Below, piece after piece: positions 52,470-61,452 of a stretch of DNA of 64,000 bases. Origin of the DNA: a bacterium HR37 (GTDB taxonomy: Bacteria > Desulfobacterota_D > UBA1144 > Nemesobacterales > CSP1-2); NCBI GenBank assembly GCA_002898375.1, contig BEIN01000003.1, forward strand, positions 62,001 through 126,000. The letters run 5' to 3'. A program made the translations under genes and the position numbers. The notes under the pieces are model-generated. The model did not search any database and had not been told where the DNA came from. It saw only the letters and a program-made list of their open reading frames with translations. Each line of letters starts with the position of its first letter. The stretch's first letter is position 1.

Positions 52470-55452
52470 AAGATATTTCCCCCTTTGGCAATTTTATTCT
52501 TACTTTTGTGCCTATCCCCGGAGTGCTCTTTATATCTATATCTCCTCTGTGAAGGTCCACTATCTTTTTTACTATAGCCATGCCAAGTCCAATCCCGTTT
52601 GCCTTTGTTGTAAAAAATGGATGGTACATCTTCTCTAGGTTTTCTTTTGAGATTCCCACACCATTGTCTATAAACTCCACGTAAACATAGGAGTCTTGGT
52701 TATAGAGATTTATCCATATCTTTCCCTCTTCGTGGTTTATTGCTTCAATTGCGTTCTTTAATACGTTTGCAAAAACCTGTCTTATCTTTATACCGTCCAC
52801 GTTTAAAATGGTGTTGTCATCAAATCTGCTGTATATTAGCTTTATATCTTTCTCCTCGATTTCGTGTTTAAACGAATCCACAACCCCTTTTACTATGCGT
52901 GCTATGTTGTAGTCCTCTTTTTCAAGTCTGGTTTCACGGGTAAAATCAAGAAGGTCGTTAATTATGTTTTCTATATCTTTTATTCCAGAGAGGATGCTAT
53001 CTAGCATATCTACTGTAAAGTTGTTACTGCTTAGGTCCTTTCGAATAAGACCTGCAGCCATTTTAATCCCCCCTAATGGGTTTCTTATCTCATGAGCAAC
53101 TGCTGCAGCCATCTCTCCTAAGGATGCCAGTTTCTCCTTCTGAATTAGCTTCTTTTGCATCTCAATCTGTTCGGTTATATCTCTTAATACCCCTACAATG
53201 CCTATTGTATCTCCCTTTTCATCCAGAATAGAGGCTATGGAAAGGTAGGCAGGAAACGTTTCTCCGTTCTTTTTTCTTCCTATAACTTCTCCCTTCCAGA
53301 TCCCTCCCAATTGAGCCTCTTTTAGAATCATTTTTCGGGTTTCTCTGGGTGTAGATGGGTCTATTAGCTTTAGGTATCTCTTTCCGGTAATTTCGTCTCT
53401 TGAGTATCCTGTAAGCTTCTCACATGCGGCATTTACAGTGATTACCTTACCAAACACATCTGTTATTATGATTCCATCATCAACGCTTCTTACAACGCTT
53501 GCAAGCAGTCTCTCTTGTTTTCTAACTTCCTCTTCTGTTATGCGAAGGGAGGTTTGCATATGCTGGAAGGACTCCACAATCTTTTCCGCTTCAGCCTTGG
53601 ATATAGTAAATTTGTCTTCCACTATAAACCTTGCTGCAGCAACCCCTAGGTATGCTGAGAGGAGTTTCTCAACCCTTATCCTCATCTCAAGAAGTTCGTG
53701 TATCGAGAAATCAGCCCTCTCCAGTTTGTCATCCGGAAACAGCTCTTTTAAAAGAGCCTCGGCTTCCTCATGTCCTATGTATTTGTGTATAAGCTTTTTT
53801 ATCTCTTCTGTAGAGAGGATTGCTTTCTTATGGATTAGCCCTTCTAGATCCCCTTTTTGAAATACCTTAACAAAAGAATGTGACTGTATTACTTCTTCCT
53901 CATCCTGTTTTGTAAGGAGTGATGTAACCACATATGCTCCAACATTAAAGAACATTGACCAGAAAACAGAGTGTGTGATGTTATCAAGGCCACTTAGCCC
54001 AAGGAATTCTGTAGGCCTTAGAATGGATATACCAAATAGACCCTCAGTCACTATTTCTGAAGGTAGAAGTCCTCTTTCAACAAGATCCGGAAGGATAAGG
54101 GTATAAAACCACACAAAAAATCCAAGAGAAATGCCACAGAATGCCCCTTTTTTGTTTCCCTTCGTCCAGAAGAGCCCCAGTATTATTGCAGGAGCACACT
54201 GTGTTATTGCAGCAAACGAGAGGAGACCTATATCTACAAGCAGATGCCCTTTAACCAGGGTCTTTGCATAAAGGTATCCAAGAAAAATTACCAGAAGTAT
54301 GGAGATCCTTATTGAGTACAGGTTTGCTTTGTATATGTTCCCTGGTTTTTTGAGCTTTAGAATAATGGGAATAACTATATCGTTTGTAATCATCTTGCTT
54401 ACCGCAATGGAGGAAACCATTACCATGGCTGTGGCTGCTGAGAATCCTCCCAGGAACGCAATCATAAGAATGGTTTCATTTTGAAAAAGCTTTGGTATAA
54501 GCAGGATAAAATCGTCTCCTTGAGAAGCTGGAAGGTTTAGAAGAAGACCTGAAAGTGCTATCGGTATAACAAATATGTTTATAAGAAGGAGGTAAAGTGG
54601 AAACATCCACTTGAGCTGGTCTATGTGTTTTTCGTTGTGATTCTGTACCACCATGACGTGGAATTGTCTGGGAAGAAACATAATCGCCATCATGGATGTA
54701 AAGAGCAGGGCAAACCACCTTGAGTAAGGGGTAAATTCTTCATTTAGTACCAACAGTTTTCTGTATTCCGGGTTCTCGTATGCTCTTTTAAATATATCTG
54801 TGAACCCATCAAAGATTCCAAATGTTATATAGCTACCCACTATAAGAAAGGCAAGAAGTTTTACAAGGGATTCGGTAGCTATAAGCGTAAGTAAGCCCTT
54901 TTGCTCTTTTGTAAAATCAAGGTTCTTTACACCAAATATTATCGCAAAGATTCCAAGCACTGCTACAGCAAAAAGGGTGGGATCAGGAGGTGTAAATTTG
55001 TCTCCAACCACCACATTTAGCGAAAGGAAAATTGCCCTTATCTGTAAAGCTATGTATGGAACAGAGCCAAAAAGTACTATTAACGTAACCAGTATACCAA
55101 GGGCATGGGATTTGCCGTATCTGCTGCTTATAAAATCCGATATAGAAGTGATATTCTGTTCCTTGGAGATTCTAACTATTTTTTTTAGAATAACAGGCCA
55201 CAAAATCGCTATAAGAGCAGGCCCTATATATATGGTTAAAAACTCTAACCCCCTGTTTGCTGCAAGTCCTATACTTCCATAAAAGGTCCATGCGGTACAG
55301 TAAACGGAAGCAGCAAGTACGTAGACAATAGATTTTATCCTGTCAGAGTTTAGATACGTTCCGTATTTTTCAGAAAAGTAAGCTGTAAGAAACAGAAAGG
55401 AGAGGTAAATAACTATTATTGAGAATACAGATACGTAGGTCAGGTGACTCAT
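52444..55452 (-). CDS. sodium/solute symporter-histidine kinase fusion (CbrA-type sensor)
   Basis: 1002 aa. Residues about 1-500 are an SSS-family symporter with 12-13 TM helices (TAWTFYGSIGLAANRGLEF, SISDFISSRYGKSHALG, GGFSAATAMVMVSS). A linker is followed by a PAS domain at about 670-785 (DDGIIITDVFGKVITVNAACEKLTGYS). HisKA holds the phospho-histidine in AAVAHEIRNPLGG (about 805). HATPase: NVLKNAIEAI, DNGVGI, GIGLGMAI. This is the design of Pseudomonas CbrA, which couples solute transport or sensing to an NtrC-type partner. Acetate is an attractive substrate because acs and amiE are the linked genes, but this is inference. Confidence 0.94.
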   Translation of the reverse strand: MSHLTYVSVFSIIVIYLSFLFLTAYFSEKYGTYLNSDRIKSIVYVLAASVYCTAWTFYGSIGLAANRGLEFLTIYIGPALIAILWPVILKKIVRISKEQNITSISDFISSRYGKSHALGILVTLIVLFGSVPYIALQIRAIFLSLNVVVGDKFTPPDPTLFAVAVLGIFAIIFGVKNLDFTKEQKGLLTLIATESLVKLLAFLIVGSYITFGIFDGFTDIFKRAYENPEYRKLLVLNEEFTPYSRWFALLFTSMMAIMFLPRQFHVMVVQNHNEKHIDQLKWMFPLYLLLINIFVIPIALSGLLLNLPASQGDDFILLIPKLFQNETILMIAFLGGFSAATAMVMVSSIAVSKMITNDIVIPIILKLKKPGNIYKANLYSIRISILLVIFLGYLYAKTLVKGHLLVDIGLLSFAAITQCAPAIILGLFWTKGNKKGAFCGISLGFFVWFYTLILPDLVERGLLPSEIVTEGLFGISILRPTEFLGLSGLDNITHSVFWSMFFNVGAYVVTSLLTKQDEEEVIQSHSFVKVFQKGDLEGLIHKKAILSTEEIKKLIHKYIGHEEAEALLKELFPDDKLERADFSIHELLEMRIRVEKLLSAYLGVAAARFIVEDKFTISKAEAEKIVESFQHMQTSLRITEEEVRKQERLLASVVRSVDDGIIITDVFGKVITVNAACEKLTGYSRDEITGKRYLKLIDPSTPRETRKMILKEAQLGGIWKGEVIGRKKNGETFPAYLSIASILDEKGDTIGIVGVLRDITEQIEMQKKLIQKEKLASLGEMAAAVAHEIRNPLGGIKMAAGLIRKDLSSNNFTVDMLDSILSGIKDIENIINDLLDFTRETRLEKEDYNIARIVKGVVDSFKHEIEEKDIKLIYSRFDDNTILNVDGIKIRQVFANVLKNAIEAINHEEGKIWINLYNQDSYVYVEFIDNGVGISKENLEKMYHPFFTTKANGIGLGMAIVKKIVDLHRGDIDIKSTPGIGTKVRIKLPKGEISYEKKHLNS

Positions 55453-55453
55453 A

Positions 55454-55659
55454 CTATGAGTCCTTTTCTTTTTTCTCTTTCAGGTTAAAAACAATAAGTG
55501 TAGCTATTATAGTTAGCCATATAAAAAACAGATAAAACACAGACACCGGTGCTCCCAAAACTAGGTTTGGTTTATTAAAAATGCTAAGTATTGGCCAGCT
55601 TAAAAAAGCAAAAAAGATTGCAAAAGTTACTATCCAGAGCTCTTTTTTTACCCCATCAC
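55454..55659 (-). CDS. small two-TM protein upstream of the symporter-kinase, frame broken at the start
   Basis: The frame closing with TAG at 55454-55456 encodes about 65 residues with two TM segments (ELWIVTFAIFFAFLSWPIL and VFYLFFIWLTIIATLIVF) and a charged KEKKEKDS tail. Small two-TM partners are common beside SSS proteins. Its only plausible start, GTG at 55659 (or ATG at 55656), is in a different frame and meets a stop after three codons. One extra G in the run at 55651-55654 would join the two frames. The gene ends one base before the symporter-kinase ATG. Confidence 0.55.
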
Positions 55660-55665
55660 TTAATG

Positions 55666-55694
55666 ATTATAAAAACCCCATATTCAAGATACAA
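55666..55694 (-). promoter_or_regulatory. promoter of the two-TM / symporter-kinase / NtrC operon
   Basis: Minus strand TTGTAT (55694-55689), exactly 17-bp spacer, TATAAT (55671-55666), then six bases to GTG 55659. This predicts a leaderless transcript. Confidence 0.65.
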
Positions 55695-55699
55695 CCCCT

Positions 55700-56113
55700 T
55701 TAGTTGAGGGAAAGCTTTACGAAAAGCTTGTCAAGAACCGGAAACAGGGTTCTAACATCAAGTTCCACTTGATTTAGGGTCTCCGGGTATTTAAAAGGTA
55801 GTTGTGCTTCTTTTACCCCATACCTCACTGAGAGTTCATCTGCTACGTTCTTCTCAACGGTTGCTCGTTTTAACCTTTCTGGGTCTTCTAGGATTAACTC
55901 TATTATAAGATCACTTAACCTCTCTATAGCCATGGGTATCTGATACAGATCTTTACAATACGGTTCTTCTGGGGAGCCAAATACTATGTCAAGTTTCTTA
56001 AGCGCCTTTACAAGCTCACTAGTTTCAATCCATACCCTCATGTAATGGGTTTTGTTATCTATTTGAATTGGAAGAAAAGCCTCATAATGTCCCAGGCTTA
56101 GATAGTAAGACAT
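55700..56113 (-). CDS. conserved-looking protein of unknown function
   Basis: 137 aa, soluble. AAAGGAGGG precedes ATG 56113. It starts with a beta-rich part (SLGHYEAFLPIQIDNKTHYMRVWIETSE) and continues as helices. No motif recognised. It lies 80 bp after lipA on the same strand and may be the last gene of that operon. Confidence 0.65.
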   Translation of the reverse strand: MSYYLSLGHYEAFLPIQIDNKTHYMRVWIETSELVKALKKLDIVFGSPEEPYCKDLYQIPMAIERLSDLIIELILEDPERLKRATVEKNVADELSVRYGVKEAQLPFKYPETLNQVELDVRTLFPVLDKLFVKLSLN

Positions 56114-56193
56114 AACCTCATCCCTCCTTTTAATGAGGCTTTTACAGATTATATCAGATTTGTAAACCCGGATTAAAGGGGAACGAGCTGGTT

Positions 56194-57132
56194 TTAGCAG
56201 GCCTTTTCTTCTCTCTCAAATTTTATTACGTGCTTTTCTGCATGGTATGAACTTCTTACAAGTGGTCCAGCCTCTATATGTGGTATTCCTATTATTAGCT
56301 CACCGTACTTCTTTAAGGATTCAAACTCAACAGGGTGATAGTACCTTACCACCGGAAGGTGATCTATTGTAGGACGCAGATACTGTCCTATAGTTACTAT
56401 ATCGCATCCAACCCTTTTTAAATCCCAAAGGGTTTCAATTACCTCCTCTAGCTCTTCTCCGAGTCCAACCATTATACCGGATTTTGTAAGAAGCCCCTTG
56501 TGGCCAAGTTCCTTTGCCTTCTCTAAGATTCTAAGTGACCATTCGTATCTTGCTTGAGGTCTTACAGCACGTATGCGGCCTGACTCCGTTCTTACGGGAA
56601 GTCGGTATAGCCTTGGAACTGTTTCTATGTTGTGGTTTAAAACATCTGGTCTGGCATCTAGAACCACTTTAAGGGCATTTATATCGCCCTTAAAATCCGG
56701 TATGAGAACCTCGATTTTTACCCCAGGTGTGTACTTTCTTATTCTTTTTATGGTTTCGGCAAATATGATAGCGCTTTCGTAGTTTTTGTCATCCCGATTT
56801 ACAGAGGTTATAACTATATGGTTTAGATAAGCTTCTTTAGAAACCAGCTCTCTTACAGCATGTGCAACCCTTTCTGGCTCATCCCAGTCTATGTCTCCGC
56901 CCTTTCCGGTTTTAACCGCACAGAACCCACAGCTCCTTGTACAGGTATCCCCAAGGATCATAAAGGTTAGTGTCCCTGCTCCCCAGCACTCTCCTATATT
57001 TGGGCATCGGGCTTCTTCACACACAGTATGGAGGTTTAGGGTTCTTACAAGGTTCTTTAAGTGGTTGTAGTTTGCTCCCCCTGGAACCTTGGCTTTTATC
57101 CAACCGGGTTTTTTAAGTATCTGCATATCCAT
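56194..57132 (-). CDS. lipA: lipoyl synthase
   Basis: 312 aa. It inserts two sulfurs into protein-bound octanoyl groups. Both Fe-S sites are seen: CEEARCPNIGEC (auxiliary cluster) and CTRSCGFC (radical SAM CxxxCxxC), and the closing RSSYHAEKHV carries the conserved serine. There is no clear ribosome site at ATG 57132. Its presence shows the cell makes lipoyl groups, which is relevant for the lipoyl domain of the PAS-GcvH fusion. Confidence 0.96.
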   Translation of the reverse strand: MDMQILKKPGWIKAKVPGGANYNHLKNLVRTLNLHTVCEEARCPNIGECWGAGTLTFMILGDTCTRSCGFCAVKTGKGGDIDWDEPERVAHAVRELVSKEAYLNHIVITSVNRDDKNYESAIIFAETIKRIRKYTPGVKIEVLIPDFKGDINALKVVLDARPDVLNHNIETVPRLYRLPVRTESGRIRAVRPQARYEWSLRILEKAKELGHKGLLTKSGIMVGLGEELEEVIETLWDLKRVGCDIVTIGQYLRPTIDHLPVVRYYHPVEFESLKKYGELIIGIPHIEAGPLVRSSYHAEKHVIKFEREEKAC

Positions 57133-57166
57133 AGTTTAAAGCAAGTTATTAAGAAAAAAAACAGTA

Positions 57167-57508
57167 TTATTTTGCCATGTTGTCTGCTTCCTCGGATGAG
57201 GAAGATTGAGCAGGGGAGACCTGGGTTTCTCTTTTTTGCTGTAGCTCCTTTATTATTTTGTTTTTCTCCTTTATTTCCCCTCTCATGGATGCTGCATAAA
57301 AAGCGCCCCATATAACTGCAAATACTACGCCAATTAGAAAGGATGCAACTATAAGTAGCAGATTGGAGGTTATATAAGGACCTATCTGGTAAAAACCAAG
57401 ATTGAGTTTTAATTCAAATTGATGGGTAAAAACCTCCTGGTTCTGTATAATAAGTACTAGAGCTAGTACAAAGAGTAGAGCAAGAATAATTATCTTTATA
57501 AACTTCAT
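57167..57508 (-). CDS. LapA-family (DUF1049) inner membrane protein
   Basis: 113 aa. Two TM helices (about 3-23 and 44-70) with the conserved LVLIIQNQEVFTHQFELKL segment between them, then a coiled-coil tail (GEIKEKNKIIKELQQKRE). This is the LapA/DUF1049 layout; in E. coli LapA takes part in controlling lipopolysaccharide synthesis. It overlaps the HIT gene by 4 bp (ATGA). Confidence 0.88.
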   Translation of the reverse strand: MKFIKIIILALLFVLALVLIIQNQEVFTHQFELKLNLGFYQIGPYITSNLLLIVASFLIGVVFAVIWGAFYAASMRGEIKEKNKIIKELQQKRETQVSPAQSSSSEEADNMAK

Positions 57509-58002
57509 ATCTCACCTCTCGTTTCGTTGTTTTTTATTTGCTGGGATAGCTTAATATAGGTTTGGTCAAGATACTCAGGCATTACTTTTACATCTCCTAT
57601 AACCGGCATGAAATTTGTATCTCCATTCCATCTCGGCACTATGTGAAAGTGGATGTGGTCTTCAATACCTGCTCCTGCAACTCTTCCTATATTCATTCCT
57701 ATGTTAAACCCATCAGGATTTATAGCCTTTAGAATTTCCGTGGATTTAATTATAAGGTTCATAAGCTCTAGCTTTTCCCCATCTGTTAAGTGAGCAAGCT
57801 CTTTTATGTGTCTATACGGTACCGCCATGAGATGGCCGTTTGTGTAGGGATAGCGATTCATAATAATAAAACCTGTTTTCCCTCTAAAGAGGATGAGGTT
57901 TTCTCTGTCTCTTGTTTCTTTTGGCTTTTCACAAAATATACAGCCCGCTTCTTTTTCCTTCGTTATATACTCTATTCTCCAAGGAGCCCATATAACTTTC
58001 AT
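57505..58002 (-). CDS. HIT-family hydrolase / AP4A phosphorylase-like protein
   Basis: 165 aa. WAPWRIEYI and GCIFC at the start, MNRYPYTNGHLMAVPYRHI, and the histidine triad DHIHFHIVPRWNGDTNFM with catalytic His. The WAPWR start and the RWNGDTNFMPV end place it with the AP4A-phosphorylase/Rv2613c-like branch. It acts on dinucleoside polyphosphates. The gap to sppA is 2 bp. Confidence 0.92.
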   Translation of the reverse strand: MKVIWAPWRIEYITKEKEAGCIFCEKPKETRDRENLILFRGKTGFIIMNRYPYTNGHLMAVPYRHIKELAHLTDGEKLELMNLIIKSTEILKAINPDGFNIGMNIGRVAGAGIEDHIHFHIVPRWNGDTNFMPVIGDVKVMPEYLDQTYIKLSQQIKNNETRGEI

Positions 58003-58004
58003 TG

Positions 58005-58892
58005 CTACTGTATTATATCAACCAGATAGAAAAGTCCAAAACCCTTAATTGGCAAAGAGGTATATGAGGATATATCTCCTATAAAACTGGAGAGAAGGTA
58101 GTCTATAAGCCGGGTCTTGGGTTTGGGATAATATACCACATCTGGTTCTTTCTCTTTTATCCCTCCCATGTTTGCTGCTATACGAATTGCATCGCTTAAG
58201 GTTCCAAAATCATCTATTAGCCCCAGATCTCTTGCCTGTTCCCCTGTAAATATCCTTCCATCCGCGATTTTATTAATATCTTTTAGCTCTATTCCCCTTC
58301 CTTTGGCCACAGCAAGCTTAAACTGAGAGTGAACGTTATCTATAAGCCCCTGTATGTATTTTTTTTCCTCTTCCGTCATCTCTCTAAATGGGGAGCCTAC
58401 GTCTTTAAACTCCCCGCTTTTTACGGTTTCGACATCTATTTTTGCCCACCTTAGAAGTTCTTCGTAGTTTACAAACTGAGCAACCACCCCAATGCTTCCG
58501 GTAATTGTTCCTGGGTTTGCAAGTATTTTCTTTGCTGCACAGGCTATATAATAGCCACCTGATGCACCTATACTTCCAAGGCTTGCAACAACTGGCTTGG
58601 TTTCAGAAATCTTCTGCACTTCCCTGTATATCTCCTGGGAGGGGCCAACTGCTCCACCGGGGGAGTCTATACGCAAAACAAGGGCTTTAATGCTTTCATC
58701 TTTTTTTATCTTTGAGAGGCTCTCAAGGTATGAGTTTGGGTCTAGGATAACCCCTTCTATTCTAAGTACTGCAACCCTTGGACCGCGTGAAAGTGCATCT
58801 TCTTTAGATAGGATTACTCCAAGACCAACGCCTGTTATAAATGCAAAAAACAGGAGGGTAAGTACGATAAGTGCGGTAAGAATGCCTCTCAC
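58005..58892 (-). CDS. sppA: signal peptide peptidase SppA, short form
   Basis: 295 aa from a GTG start with AAAGGAT upstream. One N-terminal TM anchor (about 4-28) precedes an S49 protease domain: LVLRIDSPGGAVGPSQEIY, the nucleophile serine in GSIGASGGYYIACAA and the general-base lysine in VKSGEFKDVGSPFREMT. This is the single-domain form, half the E. coli length. It degrades released signal peptides in the membrane. Confidence 0.95.
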   Translation of the reverse strand: MRGILTALIVLTLLFFAFITGVGLGVILSKEDALSRGPRVAVLRIEGVILDPNSYLESLSKIKKDESIKALVLRIDSPGGAVGPSQEIYREVQKISETKPVVASLGSIGASGGYYIACAAKKILANPGTITGSIGVVAQFVNYEELLRWAKIDVETVKSGEFKDVGSPFREMTEEEKKYIQGLIDNVHSQFKLAVAKGRGIELKDINKIADGRIFTGEQARDLGLIDDFGTLSDAIRIAANMGGIKEKEPDVVYYPKPKTRLIDYLLSSFIGDISSYTSLPIKGFGLFYLVDIIQ

Positions 58893-58899
58893 TTGTTTT

Positions 58900-60582
58900 T
58901 TATCCTTTTACCAGGGATTTTAGCTTGTCTCCAACCACATCTCCAAGTTTTACCGAAGCTTCACCTTGAGAGGATAAAAAGCTTGAGACCCTTTCTTTCT
59001 CAACCCACTCCTCGTATTTTTTCTTGCTGAGGATAACCTGGCGTTTTTTGTTATCAAAACCCACTATCTGTGCAGTTACTGAATCTCCGGGTTTAACAAT
59101 CCTTGCTATGTCTCTGTTTCCTTCTCTTGTAAATTCGGATGCTTTTATGATGCCTTCTATCCCGTTTTCTAACTCCACTGTCACCTTTCTATCCCCTACC
59201 TCCGTAACCTTTCCTGTAAGTATGGTTTCACCGGCTTTCCAGTTCTTTAGAGCCTTTTCCCATGGGTCTTCTGTAAGTTGCTTTATTCCGAGCTTGATCT
59301 TTCTGTTCTTTGTATCTACATTAAGGACTACAACGTTTATTTCATCTCCTGCCTTAAATTCTTCAGCGGCATTTACCTTTCCCGTCCATGATATATCGGA
59401 TGGGTGTACAAGTCCAACAAGCTCCTCCTGGACCTCTACAAAAACCCCTCTATCAGTGACCTCTTTTACTTTTCCCTTAACTACTGTTCCGGGTGGATTC
59501 TTTTCCTTAAATAGTTCCCATGGGCTTTGCTCAATCTGTTTAAGGCTAAGTGCTATTCTTCTCTTATCAGCATCAACCTCAAGCACAACTGTCTCTACCC
59601 GGGTTCCAACGCTTACTATCTCCTTTGGGTGTCTAAACCTCTTTGTCCATGTTAACTCCGATGAATGAACCAGCCCTTCGACTCCAGGTTCAAGTTCCAC
59701 AAATACCCCGAAGTTGGTTACAGAAACCACCTTTCCCCTTATCCTTGTTCCAGGTTTGTATTTTTTTGCTGCCAGACTCCAGGGGTCTGGTTTTGTTTGT
59801 TTTAGACTAAGGGTTATTTTGTCGTTTTCAAGCTTTATAACCTTTGCCCTGATCTCCTCACCCTGAGAGACCAAATTGCTGGGGTGTTTTATCCTTCCCC
59901 AGGATAGTTCACTTATGGGAATAAACCCCTCAACCCCTCCTCCAAGATCCACAAAAACCCCCTGGTCAATTAACTTCACCACATTTCCCGTAACCGTCTT
60001 TCCCTCTTTAAGGCTTGATAGAACCTTTTTCCTCTCAATTTCTCTTTGCTCCTCCAGAAGGCTTCTTCTGGATAGTACTATTGAGTTGTCCGAGAGTTTT
60101 ATGATTTTTGCCTCAATGACCTTGCCAACAAACTTATCCAAGTTGCCCTGGGGACGAAGATCAAGCTGAGAAGATGGTATAAATGCCTTTATTTGAACAC
60201 TTTCCCCTATATCGGCAATAAGCCCGCCCTTTACCTTCTCCAGGATTCTAGCGCTAACCGATTTGCCCCTTTGGTATACCTGCTCTATTCTCTCCCACTC
60301 TTTTATAAGATCAACCCTTTTCTTTGATAGCCTTGGGAGTTCTCCCCTGCTACCCCATCGCTCAAGCATTACCTCAACTTCATCTCCAACCCTAACCTTG
60401 AGTTCCCCTTCTTTTCCGTAAAACTCATCTAGGGAAACAATACCCTCGGATTTAAAACCAAAATCTACAAACACGTACTCGTTGTCGATGGAAACAACTC
60501 TACCCTTAAACACCTTTCCCTTATCAGGAAGGTTTATGCTATCCTCTACAAGCTCTTCAAAGCTTTTTTCTTCTGTATTCAT
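58900..60582 (-). CDS. rpsA: 30S ribosomal protein S1 with six S1 domains
   Basis: 560 aa. Six consecutive S1 RNA-binding motifs start near residues 20, 105, 190, 275, 362 and 449 (for example VFKGRVVSIDNEYVFVDFGFKSEG, VTGNVVKLIDQGVFVDLGGGVEGFIPISELSW, IRGKVVSVTNFGVFVELEPGVEGLVHSSELTW). AAGGAAG precedes ATG 60582. Full-length S1 helps bind structured mRNAs with leaders. Lies between ispH and sppA in a familiar gene order. Confidence 0.95.
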   Translation of the reverse strand: MNTEEKSFEELVEDSINLPDKGKVFKGRVVSIDNEYVFVDFGFKSEGIVSLDEFYGKEGELKVRVGDEVEVMLERWGSRGELPRLSKKRVDLIKEWERIEQVYQRGKSVSARILEKVKGGLIADIGESVQIKAFIPSSQLDLRPQGNLDKFVGKVIEAKIIKLSDNSIVLSRRSLLEEQREIERKKVLSSLKEGKTVTGNVVKLIDQGVFVDLGGGVEGFIPISELSWGRIKHPSNLVSQGEEIRAKVIKLENDKITLSLKQTKPDPWSLAAKKYKPGTRIRGKVVSVTNFGVFVELEPGVEGLVHSSELTWTKRFRHPKEIVSVGTRVETVVLEVDADKRRIALSLKQIEQSPWELFKEKNPPGTVVKGKVKEVTDRGVFVEVQEELVGLVHPSDISWTGKVNAAEEFKAGDEINVVVLNVDTKNRKIKLGIKQLTEDPWEKALKNWKAGETILTGKVTEVGDRKVTVELENGIEGIIKASEFTREGNRDIARIVKPGDSVTAQIVGFDNKKRQVILSKKKYEEWVEKERVSSFLSSQGEASVKLGDVVGDKLKSLVKG

Positions 60583-60594
60583 TACCGCACTTCC

Positions 60595-61452
60595 TTAAAT
60601 TTTCTGAAGTCCTTCCAGTATGTCTTCTATAATCCATGAGGGGGTTGATGCCCCCGCCGTTATTCCTATGGTTTTCCCATCTAGGTTAAGTCCTAGAGAG
60701 TTGATCTCATCAAGGGTTTCTACCTGGTAGGTATTTGGATTGACCTCATGGCAGAGCTTTGCGATCTTTGTTGTGTTTGAGCTGTTTTTCCCCCCTATAA
60801 CTATCATTACGTCAACCGACTTTGCAAGCTCTACAGCCTCACGCTGCTTGTTAAATATGTCATCGCAGATAGTATTAAATACCTTTATCTCCTCGGTGCT
60901 CCTTGCAAGGAACTCATCAACAACTTCACGGAATTTATCAAATGCAATTGTGGTTTGGGCTACAACCCCTACCTTTCTTTTTGCAAACACCTCAGGTGGT
61001 ATTTCAGATTTGCCGGATACAACTATTACCCTTTCAGGGTCTGCATAGCTTCTGGCACCTATTATCTCTGGATGGTTCTTATCACCAACTATTACCGTAA
61101 AGTAACCCTCTTCCGTAAGTTTCCTTACCGCATACTGTAGCTTTTTAACAATAGGGCAGGTTAGGTCAACAACGTTTAGTCCTCTTTTCTTTGCGGTATC
61201 AACTGTTCCAACAGGTACCCCATGAGCACGTATGATAACTGTTCCTTCACTGGGTGCATCTTCGAGCTTTTCAACCACCTTTATGCCTTTTTCTTCTAAG
61301 CGCTTTATAACCTGGGGGTTATGGATTATAGGTCCTAAAGAGTGAACCCTTTGATCAGCTTTGCTCTCTATAACTTCGAATGATTTTCTTAAGGCCCTTT
61401 CAACACCAAAACAGACTCCTGCAGTTTCTGCCAGTATAATTTTTTTAACCAT
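60595..61452 (-). CDS. ispH: 4-hydroxy-3-methylbut-2-enyl diphosphate reductase
   Basis: 285 aa. The last enzyme of the MEP isoprenoid pathway. The three cluster cysteines are in ETAGVCFGVERAL, DLTCPIVKK and FNTICDDIF, with GVVAQTT and GGKNSSNT substrate loops. It overlaps cmk by 8 bp. Confidence 0.97.
   Translation of the reverse strand: MVKKIILAETAGVCFGVERALRKSFEVIESKADQRVHSLGPIIHNPQVIKRLEEKGIKVVEKLEDAPSEGTVIIRAHGVPVGTVDTAKKRGLNVVDLTCPIVKKLQYAVRKLTEEGYFTVIVGDKNHPEIIGARSYADPERVIVVSGKSEIPPEVFAKRKVGVVAQTTIAFDKFREVVDEFLARSTEEIKVFNTICDDIFNKQREAVELAKSVDVMIVIGGKNSSNTTKIAKLCHEVNPNTYQVETLDEINSLGLNLDGKTIGITAGASTPSWIIEDILEGLQKI

Noticed and set aside
59024-59668. 214-codon frame opposite rpsA
   Set aside because: Ser/Thr/Phe-rich shadow of the S1 repeats; rpsA is unambiguous.
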